The notes under the pieces are model-generated. The model was not told the origin of the DNA. It did no database searches and was given only the letters and a program-made list of their open reading frames with translations. DNA of 64,000 bases from JANQHS01 sp965227315. Its GTDB lineage: Bacteria; Bacteroidota; Bacteroidia; Cytophagales; CCMP332. The translations under genes and the position numbers were made by a program. Below are positions 52,633 to 60,859 of the stretch, piece by piece (position 1 is the first letter of the stretch; each line of letters starts with the position of its first letter). The stretch is from contig OZ245737.1 of the NCBI GenBank assembly GCA_965227315.1, positions 310,001-374,000 of the forward strand, written 5' to 3'.

Positions 52633-53595
52633 TCACCTTTCGGGACCAACGGGTCCAAAGCGAACCGAATACACAAAGGCAGGGATCGGGACCGGTGGAA
52701 GGTCCCATGTTTCATTGACCCGGTCATAGGCCAACGGATAGGTAATGCCCAAACCCCACATGCTTCGCTTGGTGTACAACTTGGGCATGATCATGGGGAT
52801 AAACAGGTCAGAATTCAAACCCCTGACCCCTCTTCCTAAATATGGCATTTCAAAGGTAATGGAGAAGGATGTACTGAGATCGGCATTTGCACCGGCCGAA
52901 AAGAAAGGATAGGCAAATCCGTTTACGACTATCGCACCAACGCCAAGGCTTACATTTTTAGCCCTATCGCCGATGCTATACCCGGCAATGCCATATGGAG
53001 ATGGGGACAACCCTGAGGTCGATGAACCATCACCGGTCATAAATTCCGGAATAAACATCATTCCACCGGTAATGCCGATGGAGGACCTTGGGCCGACCGC
53101 TGTATGATATTTTAACGAGATATTGGGAATAATGGTGACCAACCCAAAGTTCATCGCAAGATGATCCGTCAATCCATAGGCAAAAGAATTGTTCAGGTAC
53201 AACATATAGTTTGTGTAATACCCCTCTCCCTTTTCTGGCGCAAAGGCATTTGCAGACATTGCATAGCGGCTATGGTTTAGGTTTCCAAAACCATATTTCC
53301 GGAAAAAGGACTCAGTTTCCGCCTGGACAAAGTCTCCCAGATCGTCGTCATCATCGGCAAAAGTGAATTTCTCAATTTTGTCCTGGGGTATTTTTTGGTA
53401 TCCTAAAACCTCATGGTTGAAGTACAGGGTATCTGAAGATAACCTATCGAATGTGCCCACCAGCTTGGTGCCATCTTTCAGGTAAACATTGACCTTCTTT
53501 TTCTGAGGGGCTGATACGGGTGTTGAGGTTTGATCCTGAGAATAAGCCAGAAGTCCTGTAAACAGAAAGATAAGAAGAGTAAGTAGTCCTTTCAT
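52633..53595 (-). CDS. Outer-membrane-type protein with N-terminal Sm-like segment
   Basis: 320 aa with a signal peptide ending L-A-Y-S-Q. Residues about 33-75 contain V-Y-L-K-D-G-T-K-L-V-G-T-F, a short SH3/Sm-like segment, and D-D-D-D-D-L. A glycine-rich beta-barrel-like region follows (G-I-T-G-G-M-M-F, G-A-N-A-D-L-S-T-S-F-S). The gene abuts the convergent barrel gene with no spacing. Function unknown. Confidence 0.6.
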   Translation of the reverse strand: MKGLLTLLIFLFTGLLAYSQDQTSTPVSAPQKKKVNVYLKDGTKLVGTFDRLSSDTLYFNHEVLGYQKIPQDKIEKFTFADDDDDLGDFVQAETESFFRKYGFGNLNHSRYAMSANAFAPEKGEGYYTNYMLYLNNSFAYGLTDHLAMNFGLVTIIPNISLKYHTAVGPRSSIGITGGMMFIPEFMTGDGSSTSGLSPSPYGIAGYSIGDRAKNVSLGVGAIVVNGFAYPFFSAGANADLSTSFSITFEMPYLGRGVRGLNSDLFIPMIMPKLYTKRSMWGLGITYPLAYDRVNETWDLPPVPIPAFVYSVRFGPVGPER

Positions 53596-53709
53596 CGCTG
53601 GTTAATACTGTACACGTCAATTAACAGAGTAAAGATGGGTATTCTCGGGAATAATATCCAATTGAGGTGCAGAAACCGGAAAAGAAATGATCTGAACAAG
53701 ATTATCTTA

Positions 53710-53717
53710 TAGTTTTG
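53710..53717 (+). promoter_or_regulatory. -7 box candidate for the sulfite-oxidase-like operon
   Basis: TAGTTTTG, 17 nt before the GTG at 53735. Confidence 0.4.
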
Positions 53718-53734
53718 ATCAATACACATCGACC

Positions 53735-54982
53735 GTGGCTAATAACAGACGAAATCAACAGAGAAGGGAATTCATCAGGACAGGTCTCCTGGCCAGTTTT
53801 GGTTCGCTGATCGGAATGGAGTTGGTTTACGGAAAGTATATTCCCACCGACCTTATTCCTCTTGAGATACTATCCTCCAACAGTATTTCAGAACTCCTGG
53901 ATAAACATCCCGAACTCATCGAATTAAACGACAGGCCATGGAACCTCGAAACCCCGGCATACCTGCTGAATGATGATGTCACTCCAGCCGATAAGATGTT
54001 TGTGAGGAACAATGGATCCATGCCCGAGAATATCGATGCAGACAGTTGGGTCTTAAAAATCGACGGAGAGTCTTCTGCAAGGGAAGTGCAAATATCCCTT
54101 GGAGACCTGAAGGAAAAATTTAAAAGGCACAGCTACCAACTGGTCATCGAATGTGGTGGCAACGGCCGCAATGAATTTAATCCTCCTGCAAAGGGAAATC
54201 AGTGGGGCCTCGGAGCTGTGAGCTGTGCTCAATGGACAGGCGTCCGCCTGAGAGATGTGTTGGAGTATGCGGGAATGAAGGATGATGCCGTCTATATTGG
54301 ATATTATGGAGCTGACACCCACCTGAGCGGAAAAAAGGATCAGGTAGTCATTTCCCGGGGTGTACCTATCCGCAAGGCTTTAGAAGATGAATCCCTCCTC
54401 GCCTATGAAATGAATGGTCGGCCGATCCCTGTAGCCAACGGCTTCCCCTTGCGTCTGGTATTCGGTGGCTGGCCGGGAAGTACCTCCGGAAAATGGATCA
54501 ACAGGATAAGCATCCGCAACAGAGTTCACGATGGCCCAAAAATGGGTGGTCAATCCTATCGCGTCCCTTGCGAGGAAGTAGCCCCTGGGGAACAGGTTCC
54601 TGATGAAAACATGTGCATCATTGAATCAATGCCTGTGAAGTCCCTGATCACCTACCCTAGAACCGGAGCAATTCTGAAGAAGAGGCAATCTCTTTCGATC
54701 AGGGGTCATGCCTGGGCAGGCGATGATCAGGTGACCAAAATGGAGATCTCGATAGACTACGGACAATCCTGGAAAGAAATCCGCGTTTCGCTACCCGTTA
54801 ATCGCCTTGCCTGGCAACATTTCAATGCAACAGTAGATTTCCCTAAAAGCGGATACTATGAAGTATGGGCAAGGGCAAGCTCAGACCGGGGCGCCTCTCA
54901 ACCCATGGTGGTTCCTGGCTGGAACCCCAAGGGCTATCTGAACAATGCCTGTCATCGTATCGCCGTGAAAGTCCGGCCATGA
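53735..54982 (+). CDS. Sulfite oxidase-family molybdoenzyme (SorA-like), Tat-exported
   Basis: 415 aa from GTG 53735. N-terminal R-R-E-F-I-R followed by a hydrophobic stretch is a twin-arginine signal. The molybdopterin domain shows V-I-E-C-G-G-N-G-R, G-A-V-S-C-A-Q-W-T-G-V with the Mo-ligand Cys, and V-A-N-G-F-P-L-R-L-V. An Ig-like dimerisation domain closes the protein (M-E-I-S-I-D-Y-G-Q-S-W). It probably oxidises sulfite to sulfate in the periplasm with the cytochrome encoded next. The cofactor would come via the Mog protein of this window. Confidence 0.9.
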   Translation: MANNRRNQQRREFIRTGLLASFGSLIGMELVYGKYIPTDLIPLEILSSNSISELLDKHPELIELNDRPWNLETPAYLLNDDVTPADKMFVRNNGSMPENIDADSWVLKIDGESSAREVQISLGDLKEKFKRHSYQLVIECGGNGRNEFNPPAKGNQWGLGAVSCAQWTGVRLRDVLEYAGMKDDAVYIGYYGADTHLSGKKDQVVISRGVPIRKALEDESLLAYEMNGRPIPVANGFPLRLVFGGWPGSTSGKWINRISIRNRVHDGPKMGGQSYRVPCEEVAPGEQVPDENMCIIESMPVKSLITYPRTGAILKKRQSLSIRGHAWAGDDQVTKMEISIDYGQSWKEIRVSLPVNRLAWQHFNATVDFPKSGYYEVWARASSDRGASQPMVVPGWNPKGYLNNACHRIAVKVRP

Positions 54983-55443
54983 ACAACCAAGACCCACTCA
55001 AGCCGATTAGCAAACTCATGCCGCTTTTCATATTGCTGGCTATTACGACGACCCTTCTGTTTGGATTGGTGATCTATACCGCCTTCTACGGAGAACCTGA
55101 TCTCGGAAACAACAAGGCCATGGAAAACGATCCGCATAAGGGATTGGATATCGTTGACGGAATTGATCTGGAATCGGGTCTGCTGGCAACCGGGGATTAT
55201 GAATTGGTGAAAAGGAATTGCACATCCTGCCATTCAGGAAAACTTATTGCGCAGAACCGTGCAAGCAAGGAAGGTTGGAGGTCCATGATCAACTGGATGC
55301 AGGAAACCCAGGGCTTGTGGGATCTTGGGCAAAATGAGGAGGCGATCCTGGAATATCTTGAATCCTGCTATGGGCCGGAGCACATGGGGCGGCGAAAGAA
55401 CCTTGAGAATATTGATTGGTACGAGCTAAACCCTGAACATTGA
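54979..55443 (+). CDS. Monohaem cytochrome c (SorB-like)
   Basis: 154 aa from ATG 54979, overlapping the upstream stop (ATGA). One membrane anchor (about 14-36) and a single haem site N-C-T-S-C-H-S-G-K. Met ligands may come from W-R-S-M-I-N-W-M-Q. It would take electrons from the SorA-like enzyme. Not related to the CX4CH repeat protein upstream. Confidence 0.85.
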   Translation: MNNQDPLKPISKLMPLFILLAITTTLLFGLVIYTAFYGEPDLGNNKAMENDPHKGLDIVDGIDLESGLLATGDYELVKRNCTSCHSGKLIAQNRASKEGWRSMINWMQETQGLWDLGQNEEAILEYLESCYGPEHMGRRKNLENIDWYELNPEH

Positions 55444-56357
55444 TCAAAACAAGTCTTATTCGGATCCTTTCTTTTGCGATTTTGATTCCAGATGCATTTT
55501 TATCAGGTTGCAGTCCATCGGAAGAAAAAATGGAGCCGCTTATCGCAGTTGAACAATTAGACTTGCTTAAGGAAGGAAATGGCCTGACCATTCTCGATGC
55601 CCGGGATCAACAATCCTTTACCGATGGACATATACCCGGGGCGGCTAATTTGGATTGGGAAGATCTTATAGATCCGAATCATGAGATCTACGGTATGATC
55701 GCCAATCCGGAGCAATTTGCTTCTGTTATCAATACAAGGAATCTGCAGCCAAGCGATCCCATAGTTATCTATGATGATCAGGGGGGAGTGGAAGCGGCAA
55801 GGGTATGGTGGGTTCTGAAGAATTACGGATTCGCAGAGATCTCCATTCTCGACGGCGGCTTGACCAAATGGGAAAGATCAGGCTTCAAACTGGAATCAGG
55901 TCCGGGGGTTTCCTCAAAAAGAGGAGATCGTCAATTCGGGTTTGAGGCATTCCGAATAGCGAGCAAAGAGATGGTCCTTGAGAAATTGGACGACCCCGAT
56001 TTCACTATACTAGATGTTCGGTCTGTAGAGGAGTATACCGGCGAGAAGATCAAATCAGGAGCAGCGAGAGGAGGAAGGATCCGGGGAGCTGTTTTAGTGG
56101 ATTACATCCTGAATTTCGATCTGGATGAAAACATGAATGTCAAGGGTTTTAAGGATCCATCTGCACTCAAATATCTTTATGAAGAAAAGGGGATCAAATC
56201 AGATCAAAAGCTTATTGTTTATTGTCATACAGCGGTAAGATCATCCCTAACAACTTTTGTGCTTACAGAGCTGTTAGGATATCAGGAGGTTTACAACTAC
56301 GACGGATCCTGGCGAGAATGGTCTCATATGGATTCCACACTGATCGAAACACATTAA
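55440..56357 (+). CDS. Lipoprotein sulfurtransferase with two rhodanese domains
   Basis: 305 aa from a TTG overlapping the cytochrome stop (TTGA). Lipobox L-S-G-C (Cys24). Domain 1 (32-150) has Asp in the place of the active Cys (I-Y-D-D-Q-G-G-V), as usual for non-catalytic domains. Domain 2 (170-300) carries the catalytic loop V-Y-C-H-T-A-V-R-S-S. A membrane-tethered thiosulfate or mercaptopyruvate sulfurtransferase next to a sulfite dehydrogenase suggests thiosulfate-sulfite turnover in the periplasm. Confidence 0.88.
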   Translation: MIKTSLIRILSFAILIPDAFLSGCSPSEEKMEPLIAVEQLDLLKEGNGLTILDARDQQSFTDGHIPGAANLDWEDLIDPNHEIYGMIANPEQFASVINTRNLQPSDPIVIYDDQGGVEAARVWWVLKNYGFAEISILDGGLTKWERSGFKLESGPGVSSKRGDRQFGFEAFRIASKEMVLEKLDDPDFTILDVRSVEEYTGEKIKSGAARGGRIRGAVLVDYILNFDLDENMNVKGFKDPSALKYLYEEKGIKSDQKLIVYCHTAVRSSLTTFVLTELLGYQEVYNYDGSWREWSHMDSTLIETH

Positions 56358-56358
56358 A

Positions 56359-57243
56359 ATGAATCAATACCTGGAAACACTGGTCGACGCGACTGTCGGA
56401 ACTGCCAGATGGGTGGGACAACTGATCACTTTTCAGGTCCCCTGGTACCAGAATTACTTCTATGGCCTTGTTCTCATCTCTCTGTTGGTCTGGATTCTGG
56501 AGTTATCCTTTCCATGGAGAAAAAACCAAAAAGCATTCAGAAAGGATTTTTGGCTGGACTTCTTTTATATGTTTTTCAACTTCTTCATTTTCAGCGTCGT
56601 CATCAGTGGGTTTTATACTGTCTTTGAATCAGCAATGTCCGGATTGGGAATCGGCATGGATTCCCTGACACTGATCAATCTTTCCGGATTAGCTCAGGGG
56701 GTACAACTCCTCATCTTTTTCATCCTTTCTGATTTTGTCCAATGGGTCACTCATGTGATGCTTCATCGGGTGCCCGCTTTCTGGAGGTTTCACCAGGTGC
56801 ATCATTCGGTTATCGAAATGGGTTTTGCGGCCCACCTCAGGTATCACTGGATGGAGAACATACTATACAAGCCCTTGAAAACATTGGTGGTGATGATCAT
56901 CGGAGGGTTTGAACCGGAACAGGCATATATCGTTCACTTTATAGCCATTTCCATCGGACATCTCAATCATGCTAATATTCGCCTGACCTACGGACCATTA
57001 AAATACGTCGTCAACAATCCGGTCATGCACCTTTGGCATCACGCCAAAACACTTCCAAAAGGACAAATGCCAGGTGTTAATTTCGGGATCAGTCTAAGTC
57101 TGTGGGATTACCTTTTCAAGACCAATTACATCCCTGAAGAGAAGCCTGATCTTGAGCTGGGCTTCGAGGAGGTCGAGAGATTTCCAAAATCCTTCTGGGG
57201 TCAGTTGATCTATGGTTTTCGCAAAGAGCGGATTGGTTTTTGA
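56359..57243 (+). CDS. Sterol desaturase/fatty acid hydroxylase family membrane oxygenase
   Basis: 294 aa, four to five membrane segments. Di-iron histidine boxes: H-V-M-L-H-R-V-P, H-Q-V-H-H-S and L-W-H-H-A-K, with H-L-N-H-A-N between them. Such enzymes hydroxylate or desaturate lipids. It starts 1 nt after the sulfurtransferase stop, so it is part of the same operon, but the link with sulfur chemistry is unclear. Confidence 0.88.
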   Translation: MNQYLETLVDATVGTARWVGQLITFQVPWYQNYFYGLVLISLLVWILELSFPWRKNQKAFRKDFWLDFFYMFFNFFIFSVVISGFYTVFESAMSGLGIGMDSLTLINLSGLAQGVQLLIFFILSDFVQWVTHVMLHRVPAFWRFHQVHHSVIEMGFAAHLRYHWMENILYKPLKTLVVMIIGGFEPEQAYIVHFIAISIGHLNHANIRLTYGPLKYVVNNPVMHLWHHAKTLPKGQMPGVNFGISLSLWDYLFKTNYIPEEKPDLELGFEEVERFPKSFWGQLIYGFRKERIGF

Positions 57244-57564
57244 TCAAAGTTTCGGGTTATCCCGATGCCTTTGTGCATCTCTGGCTGTTTTTTTCTCCAG
57301 GGACCTGGCCAATTCCTTCTCCAGATCTACGCCGGTTTGATTGGCAAGACAAATCAGAACAAAGAGTATGTCTGCCATCTCCTCCCCTGCATCCTCATGC
57401 TCATTTTCCTTAAATGACTGATCTCCATATTTTCTGGCCATGATCCTGGCAAGCTCACCTACCTCTTCGGTCAGCACGGCCATATTGGTCAATTCGCTGA
57501 AGTACCTGACCCCATAGCTCTTGATCCATTGATCGACGCGATTTTGTGCTTCATTAATGGTCAT
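57244..57564 (-). CDS. MazG-like nucleotide pyrophosphohydrolase
   Basis: 106 aa. E-E-V-G-E-L-A-R and E-E-M-A-D-I-L-F give the ExxE...ExxD metal site of all-alpha NTP pyrophosphatases. Likely removes non-canonical nucleotides. It overlaps the dtd stop by 1 nt and abuts the convergent oxygenase gene. Confidence 0.88.
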   Translation of the reverse strand: MTINEAQNRVDQWIKSYGVRYFSELTNMAVLTEEVGELARIMARKYGDQSFKENEHEDAGEEMADILFVLICLANQTGVDLEKELARSLEKKTARDAQRHRDNPKL

Positions 57565-58016
57565 TAAACTTTGTTTTTAGTATCGATAATGATGGTCACC
57601 GGTCCGGAATTCACCAGGCTTACATCCATCATGGCTCCAAACTCCCCGGATTGAACCGGTGAACCGAGCTGTTCTTCCAAAAGGTTCAGAAAATTCTCAT
57701 ACAAGGGCATGGCCTTTTCCGGAGATGCTGCTGAAATGAATGACGGCCTATTGCCCTTTTTGGTTGAGGCATGCAAGGTAAATTGTGAGATCACCAGAAC
57801 CCCGCCATCGATATCCGACACTGACCTGTTCATTTTCCCTTCTTCATCAGAAAAGATCCTCAGATTCATGATCTTATTGGAAAGCCATAGCCCATCCTCC
57901 TCATTGTCCTCATCCCCTATTCCAAGCAGGATCAGCAACCCGGAATCAATTTTCCCCTTCACTTTTCCCGCGATCGAAACACTTGCTTCGCTGACTCTCT
58001 GGATAACTGCTTTCAA
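57564..58016 (-). CDS. dtd: D-aminoacyl-tRNA deacylase
   Basis: 150 aa from a TTG start (M-K-A-V-I-Q-R-V). Signature S-Q-F-T-L-H-A and N-S-G-P-V-T-I are both present. It clears D-amino acids from tRNAs. Operon with the MazG-like gene. Confidence 0.95.
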   Translation of the reverse strand: MKAVIQRVSEASVSIAGKVKGKIDSGLLILLGIGDEDNEEDGLWLSNKIMNLRIFSDEEGKMNRSVSDIDGGVLVISQFTLHASTKKGNRPSFISAASPEKAMPLYENFLNLLEEQLGSPVQSGEFGAMMDVSLVNSGPVTIIIDTKNKV

Positions 58017-58044
58017 AATGATTTCTCGTTGGCTCCAAACTTAA

Positions 58045-58052
58045 TAATTTTG
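58045..58052 (+). promoter_or_regulatory. -7 box candidate for the 922-aa orphan operon
   Basis: TAATTTTG, 38 nt before the ATG at 58091. A TTG at 58029 is only 13 nt away. Confidence 0.35.
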
Positions 58053-58090
58053 CCCCGCGAGCTTCACATGAAAAACAGGGATACACTTAT

Positions 58091-60859
58091 ATGAAATTCG
58101 GAAAAACGCTGATCATCGTTGTCGCCCTGGCCTTGCTCGCGGCTATAGGTTACTATTTCTGGAGCAATTCAAGTTTCCAATCCAAAAGCCTTTCTCAGGC
58201 CGATCTGATCCCCGAAGACGCCCTGCTTGTTTACGAATCGGCCACCCCATATAAGACCCTCAGAACTATTGGTCAGGGTCCCATCTGGCGAAGCCTTTCC
58301 TCAGCTTCCATCTTCAGTGAGGTAGAAAAAAGGCTGAGATATGTGGATACGCTAGATCAGCACAGGGTGCGGGTGATCCAATATTTCGAGAAAACGCCCG
58401 TGACCGTTTCATTGCACGTGGTTTCCAACAATGATTTCGATCTGATCTATTATTTCCCGCTAAAATCCGACGAAGATATCGGTCTTTTCAAGGACGTCCT
58501 TGCTGGAATGAAGAAAGACAACGAGCTAAAAACCAGGAAGAGAACGTTCGAAAAGTTCGAGATACAGGATCTTGAAATGGAAGGAAGATCCTTCTCAATG
58601 ATGATCGCTGGAAATTTCCTTGTAGGAAGTTATACGGGATTTCTGATCGAGGATGTCATCAGAACAGTGAATGACACCGAGAAGCAATCACTATTTCAAA
58701 AGCACGGCAATTACTTTGAGGTAGCCCGAATACAAGGTGATCAGGGAGATCTCTTCTTTAACGTCAATCGGTTTCCCAGGCTACTGACAACGATCTTTAC
58801 GGGTGAATCAAAATTGCCGCTATCCGAATCAGGCAATTTCTCAGGGCCAATTTTTGCAGATATTCGTTGGCAGGAAGAAGAGATCTTTCTTTCGGGAGCT
58901 ACCCTGGATCCCCCTGCAGCAGATGATTTTCTGAGTCTTTTTGTCGGCGACCAGCCCAAAGATCTTGTATTGGCCAAACTCACTCCCAACAATACTGCTG
59001 CCTTTTATGAATATGGTTTTTCAAGCGGTGTGGAGTTTCTCGAAAAGTATAAGGCATATCTGAAGGCCTGTGGAAACGACTCCTTGGTTCAGCAATGGTA
59101 TGAACTGGGCCAGGAGAATGGCATTTACATGAAGCCATTCTTCAATCACCTTAAGGGAAATCTTGGTTTGGCCATCCTTGAAAAGCATCTCTCAGGAGAA
59201 CAACCTTTGATCTTCATGGCAACCATAAACGAAATCGATGCCGTCGAAGACTACTTTCAAAAAATTCGTGAGAAAGTAGCATACGATTCCTCCGAGATCA
59301 TCGATGAAATGTACGGGGACTATTATATCAGGGAAATCCCGATCGAGGAGTTTCCCTCAAAACTGGTCGGACCCTTTTTCAGCGGCTTCAATCGATCCTT
59401 TTACCTTTTTCATGATTCCACCCTGATCATTTCAAACCGCCTTGCAGGATTAAGGTCAGTGGTAAATTCTATGGAGGACGAGAGCAACTGGGGAAAATCG
59501 GTCAAAATGAATCTCTTCTTTGAAAAGGCACTGAATCCTGCCAACGTCTCAGCCCTGTTCAATGTACCCAGACTCTTCAAAAGCATGCTTTCAAACATGC
59601 AACCCTATTGGGCAAGGATCTTCCAGGAGAATGAGACCCAGCTAAAGAAGTTCGAATTGATCTCTGCACAATGGAATCACCTCGATGAAAAGTTCTACAG
59701 CAATGTTGCGATCAAGCATTCCGCCTTTTCGCTTGAGGAATCCACGGCCAAGGAAAAACACAGGATATTCATGACGAATCTCCCTAAAGAGATCGCTACC
59801 AAACCCAAGATCGTCCGAAACCATTCCGATAAAAGCCTTGAAACCCTGGTACAACTGGAAGACGGCAGCTTATCCCTCGTATCCAGATCAGGGCAGATCC
59901 TTTGGAATTCAGATATCCCGGATGGGCCACTGGTATCCGAGCCTATACAGATCGACTACTTCAAAAATGGAAAGCTGCAATATTTCATGGCCGATGCTAA
60001 GAATATTTATCTGGTGGATAGGCTCGGAAGAATGGTTGAAGGATTTCCAATCAAGATGTTCGATCCGGGCAACCAGGAGATCGCCTTTGTCAATGTGATC
60101 GATTATGACAATACACGGAAATACAGATTCCTCGTTGCCGACAATCGCGGGAAAGTCTATTTGATGGACAAAACCGGTAGAAAGCTGGAAGGTTGGGCGC
60201 CCAAGGACATCGGGAAAACCCTCGCAACCACTCCCTTTCATACAAGGATCAACGGAAAAGATATCATTGTATTCCTCACCAAAAACGGGGTCCTGCATGC
60301 TTTGAAAAGGAATGGCCATTATTATTCAGGATTCCCGATCAACCTGGACCTCCCCTTTTCAAACCCGATCTTCATGGTCCATGGGCCCGGGTTCTCGAAC
60401 TCAATGATGTACCTGCTCTCCGATGATGGTACCTTTCTCAAGATCTCCTTTACAGGTAAGATGATCTCAAAAAGTGAATTGATCAGGGAAACTCCGGAAT
60501 CTTCATTTGGGCTGATCATCAGCCGTCAGAAAGAGGATTTTGTGATCGTCAGATACGAAAAAGAAAAGATAGCCCTGATCAGTCCTGAGTTTGATCTGAT
60601 GTTCCAAACGAAACTGCTCATCGACGCCAAACCCTTGATCCAATTCTACGATTTCGAAGGAGATCATGAGCTATTTGGAATTCTGGAGCGCCCGGTTTCA
60701 AAGATCAGGCTCTTCAACAAGCATGGAAAAGAATACGGATGGTCACCACTTCCCGCCGATCAGGAGATCTCTATTCTTTTTTACGATGATGAGAACGAAC
60801 TTCGCGTTTTCAAAAGTTTCAAATCAGAGTATTCCGCATTTAACATAAAGCCCGATTGA
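58091..60859 (+). CDS. 922-aa membrane-anchored protein with C-terminal beta-propeller-like repeats
   Basis: One N-terminal membrane segment (5-24). Residues about 35-560 have a repeating L-I-P-E-D-A-L-L-V-Y-E-S layout that recalls DUF3352-type exported proteins, though I cannot confirm it. From about 590 to 870 the sequence changes to PQQ-like blades (G-S-L-S-L-V-S-R-S-G-Q-I-L-W, G-K-V-Y-L-M-D-K-T-G-R-K-L-E-G-W, N-G-V-L-H-A-L-K-R-N-G-H). Start of an operon with the MscS channel and possibly the transsulfuration enzyme. Function unknown. Confidence 0.7.
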   Translation: MKFGKTLIIVVALALLAAIGYYFWSNSSFQSKSLSQADLIPEDALLVYESATPYKTLRTIGQGPIWRSLSSASIFSEVEKRLRYVDTLDQHRVRVIQYFEKTPVTVSLHVVSNNDFDLIYYFPLKSDEDIGLFKDVLAGMKKDNELKTRKRTFEKFEIQDLEMEGRSFSMMIAGNFLVGSYTGFLIEDVIRTVNDTEKQSLFQKHGNYFEVARIQGDQGDLFFNVNRFPRLLTTIFTGESKLPLSESGNFSGPIFADIRWQEEEIFLSGATLDPPAADDFLSLFVGDQPKDLVLAKLTPNNTAAFYEYGFSSGVEFLEKYKAYLKACGNDSLVQQWYELGQENGIYMKPFFNHLKGNLGLAILEKHLSGEQPLIFMATINEIDAVEDYFQKIREKVAYDSSEIIDEMYGDYYIREIPIEEFPSKLVGPFFSGFNRSFYLFHDSTLIISNRLAGLRSVVNSMEDESNWGKSVKMNLFFEKALNPANVSALFNVPRLFKSMLSNMQPYWARIFQENETQLKKFELISAQWNHLDEKFYSNVAIKHSAFSLEESTAKEKHRIFMTNLPKEIATKPKIVRNHSDKSLETLVQLEDGSLSLVSRSGQILWNSDIPDGPLVSEPIQIDYFKNGKLQYFMADAKNIYLVDRLGRMVEGFPIKMFDPGNQEIAFVNVIDYDNTRKYRFLVADNRGKVYLMDKTGRKLEGWAPKDIGKTLATTPFHTRINGKDIIVFLTKNGVLHALKRNGHYYSGFPINLDLPFSNPIFMVHGPGFSNSMMYLLSDDGTFLKISFTGKMISKSELIRETPESSFGLIISRQKEDFVIVRYEKEKIALISPEFDLMFQTKLLIDAKPLIQFYDFEGDHELFGILERPVSKIRLFNKHGKEYGWSPLPADQEISILFYDDENELRVFKSFKSEYSAFNIKPD

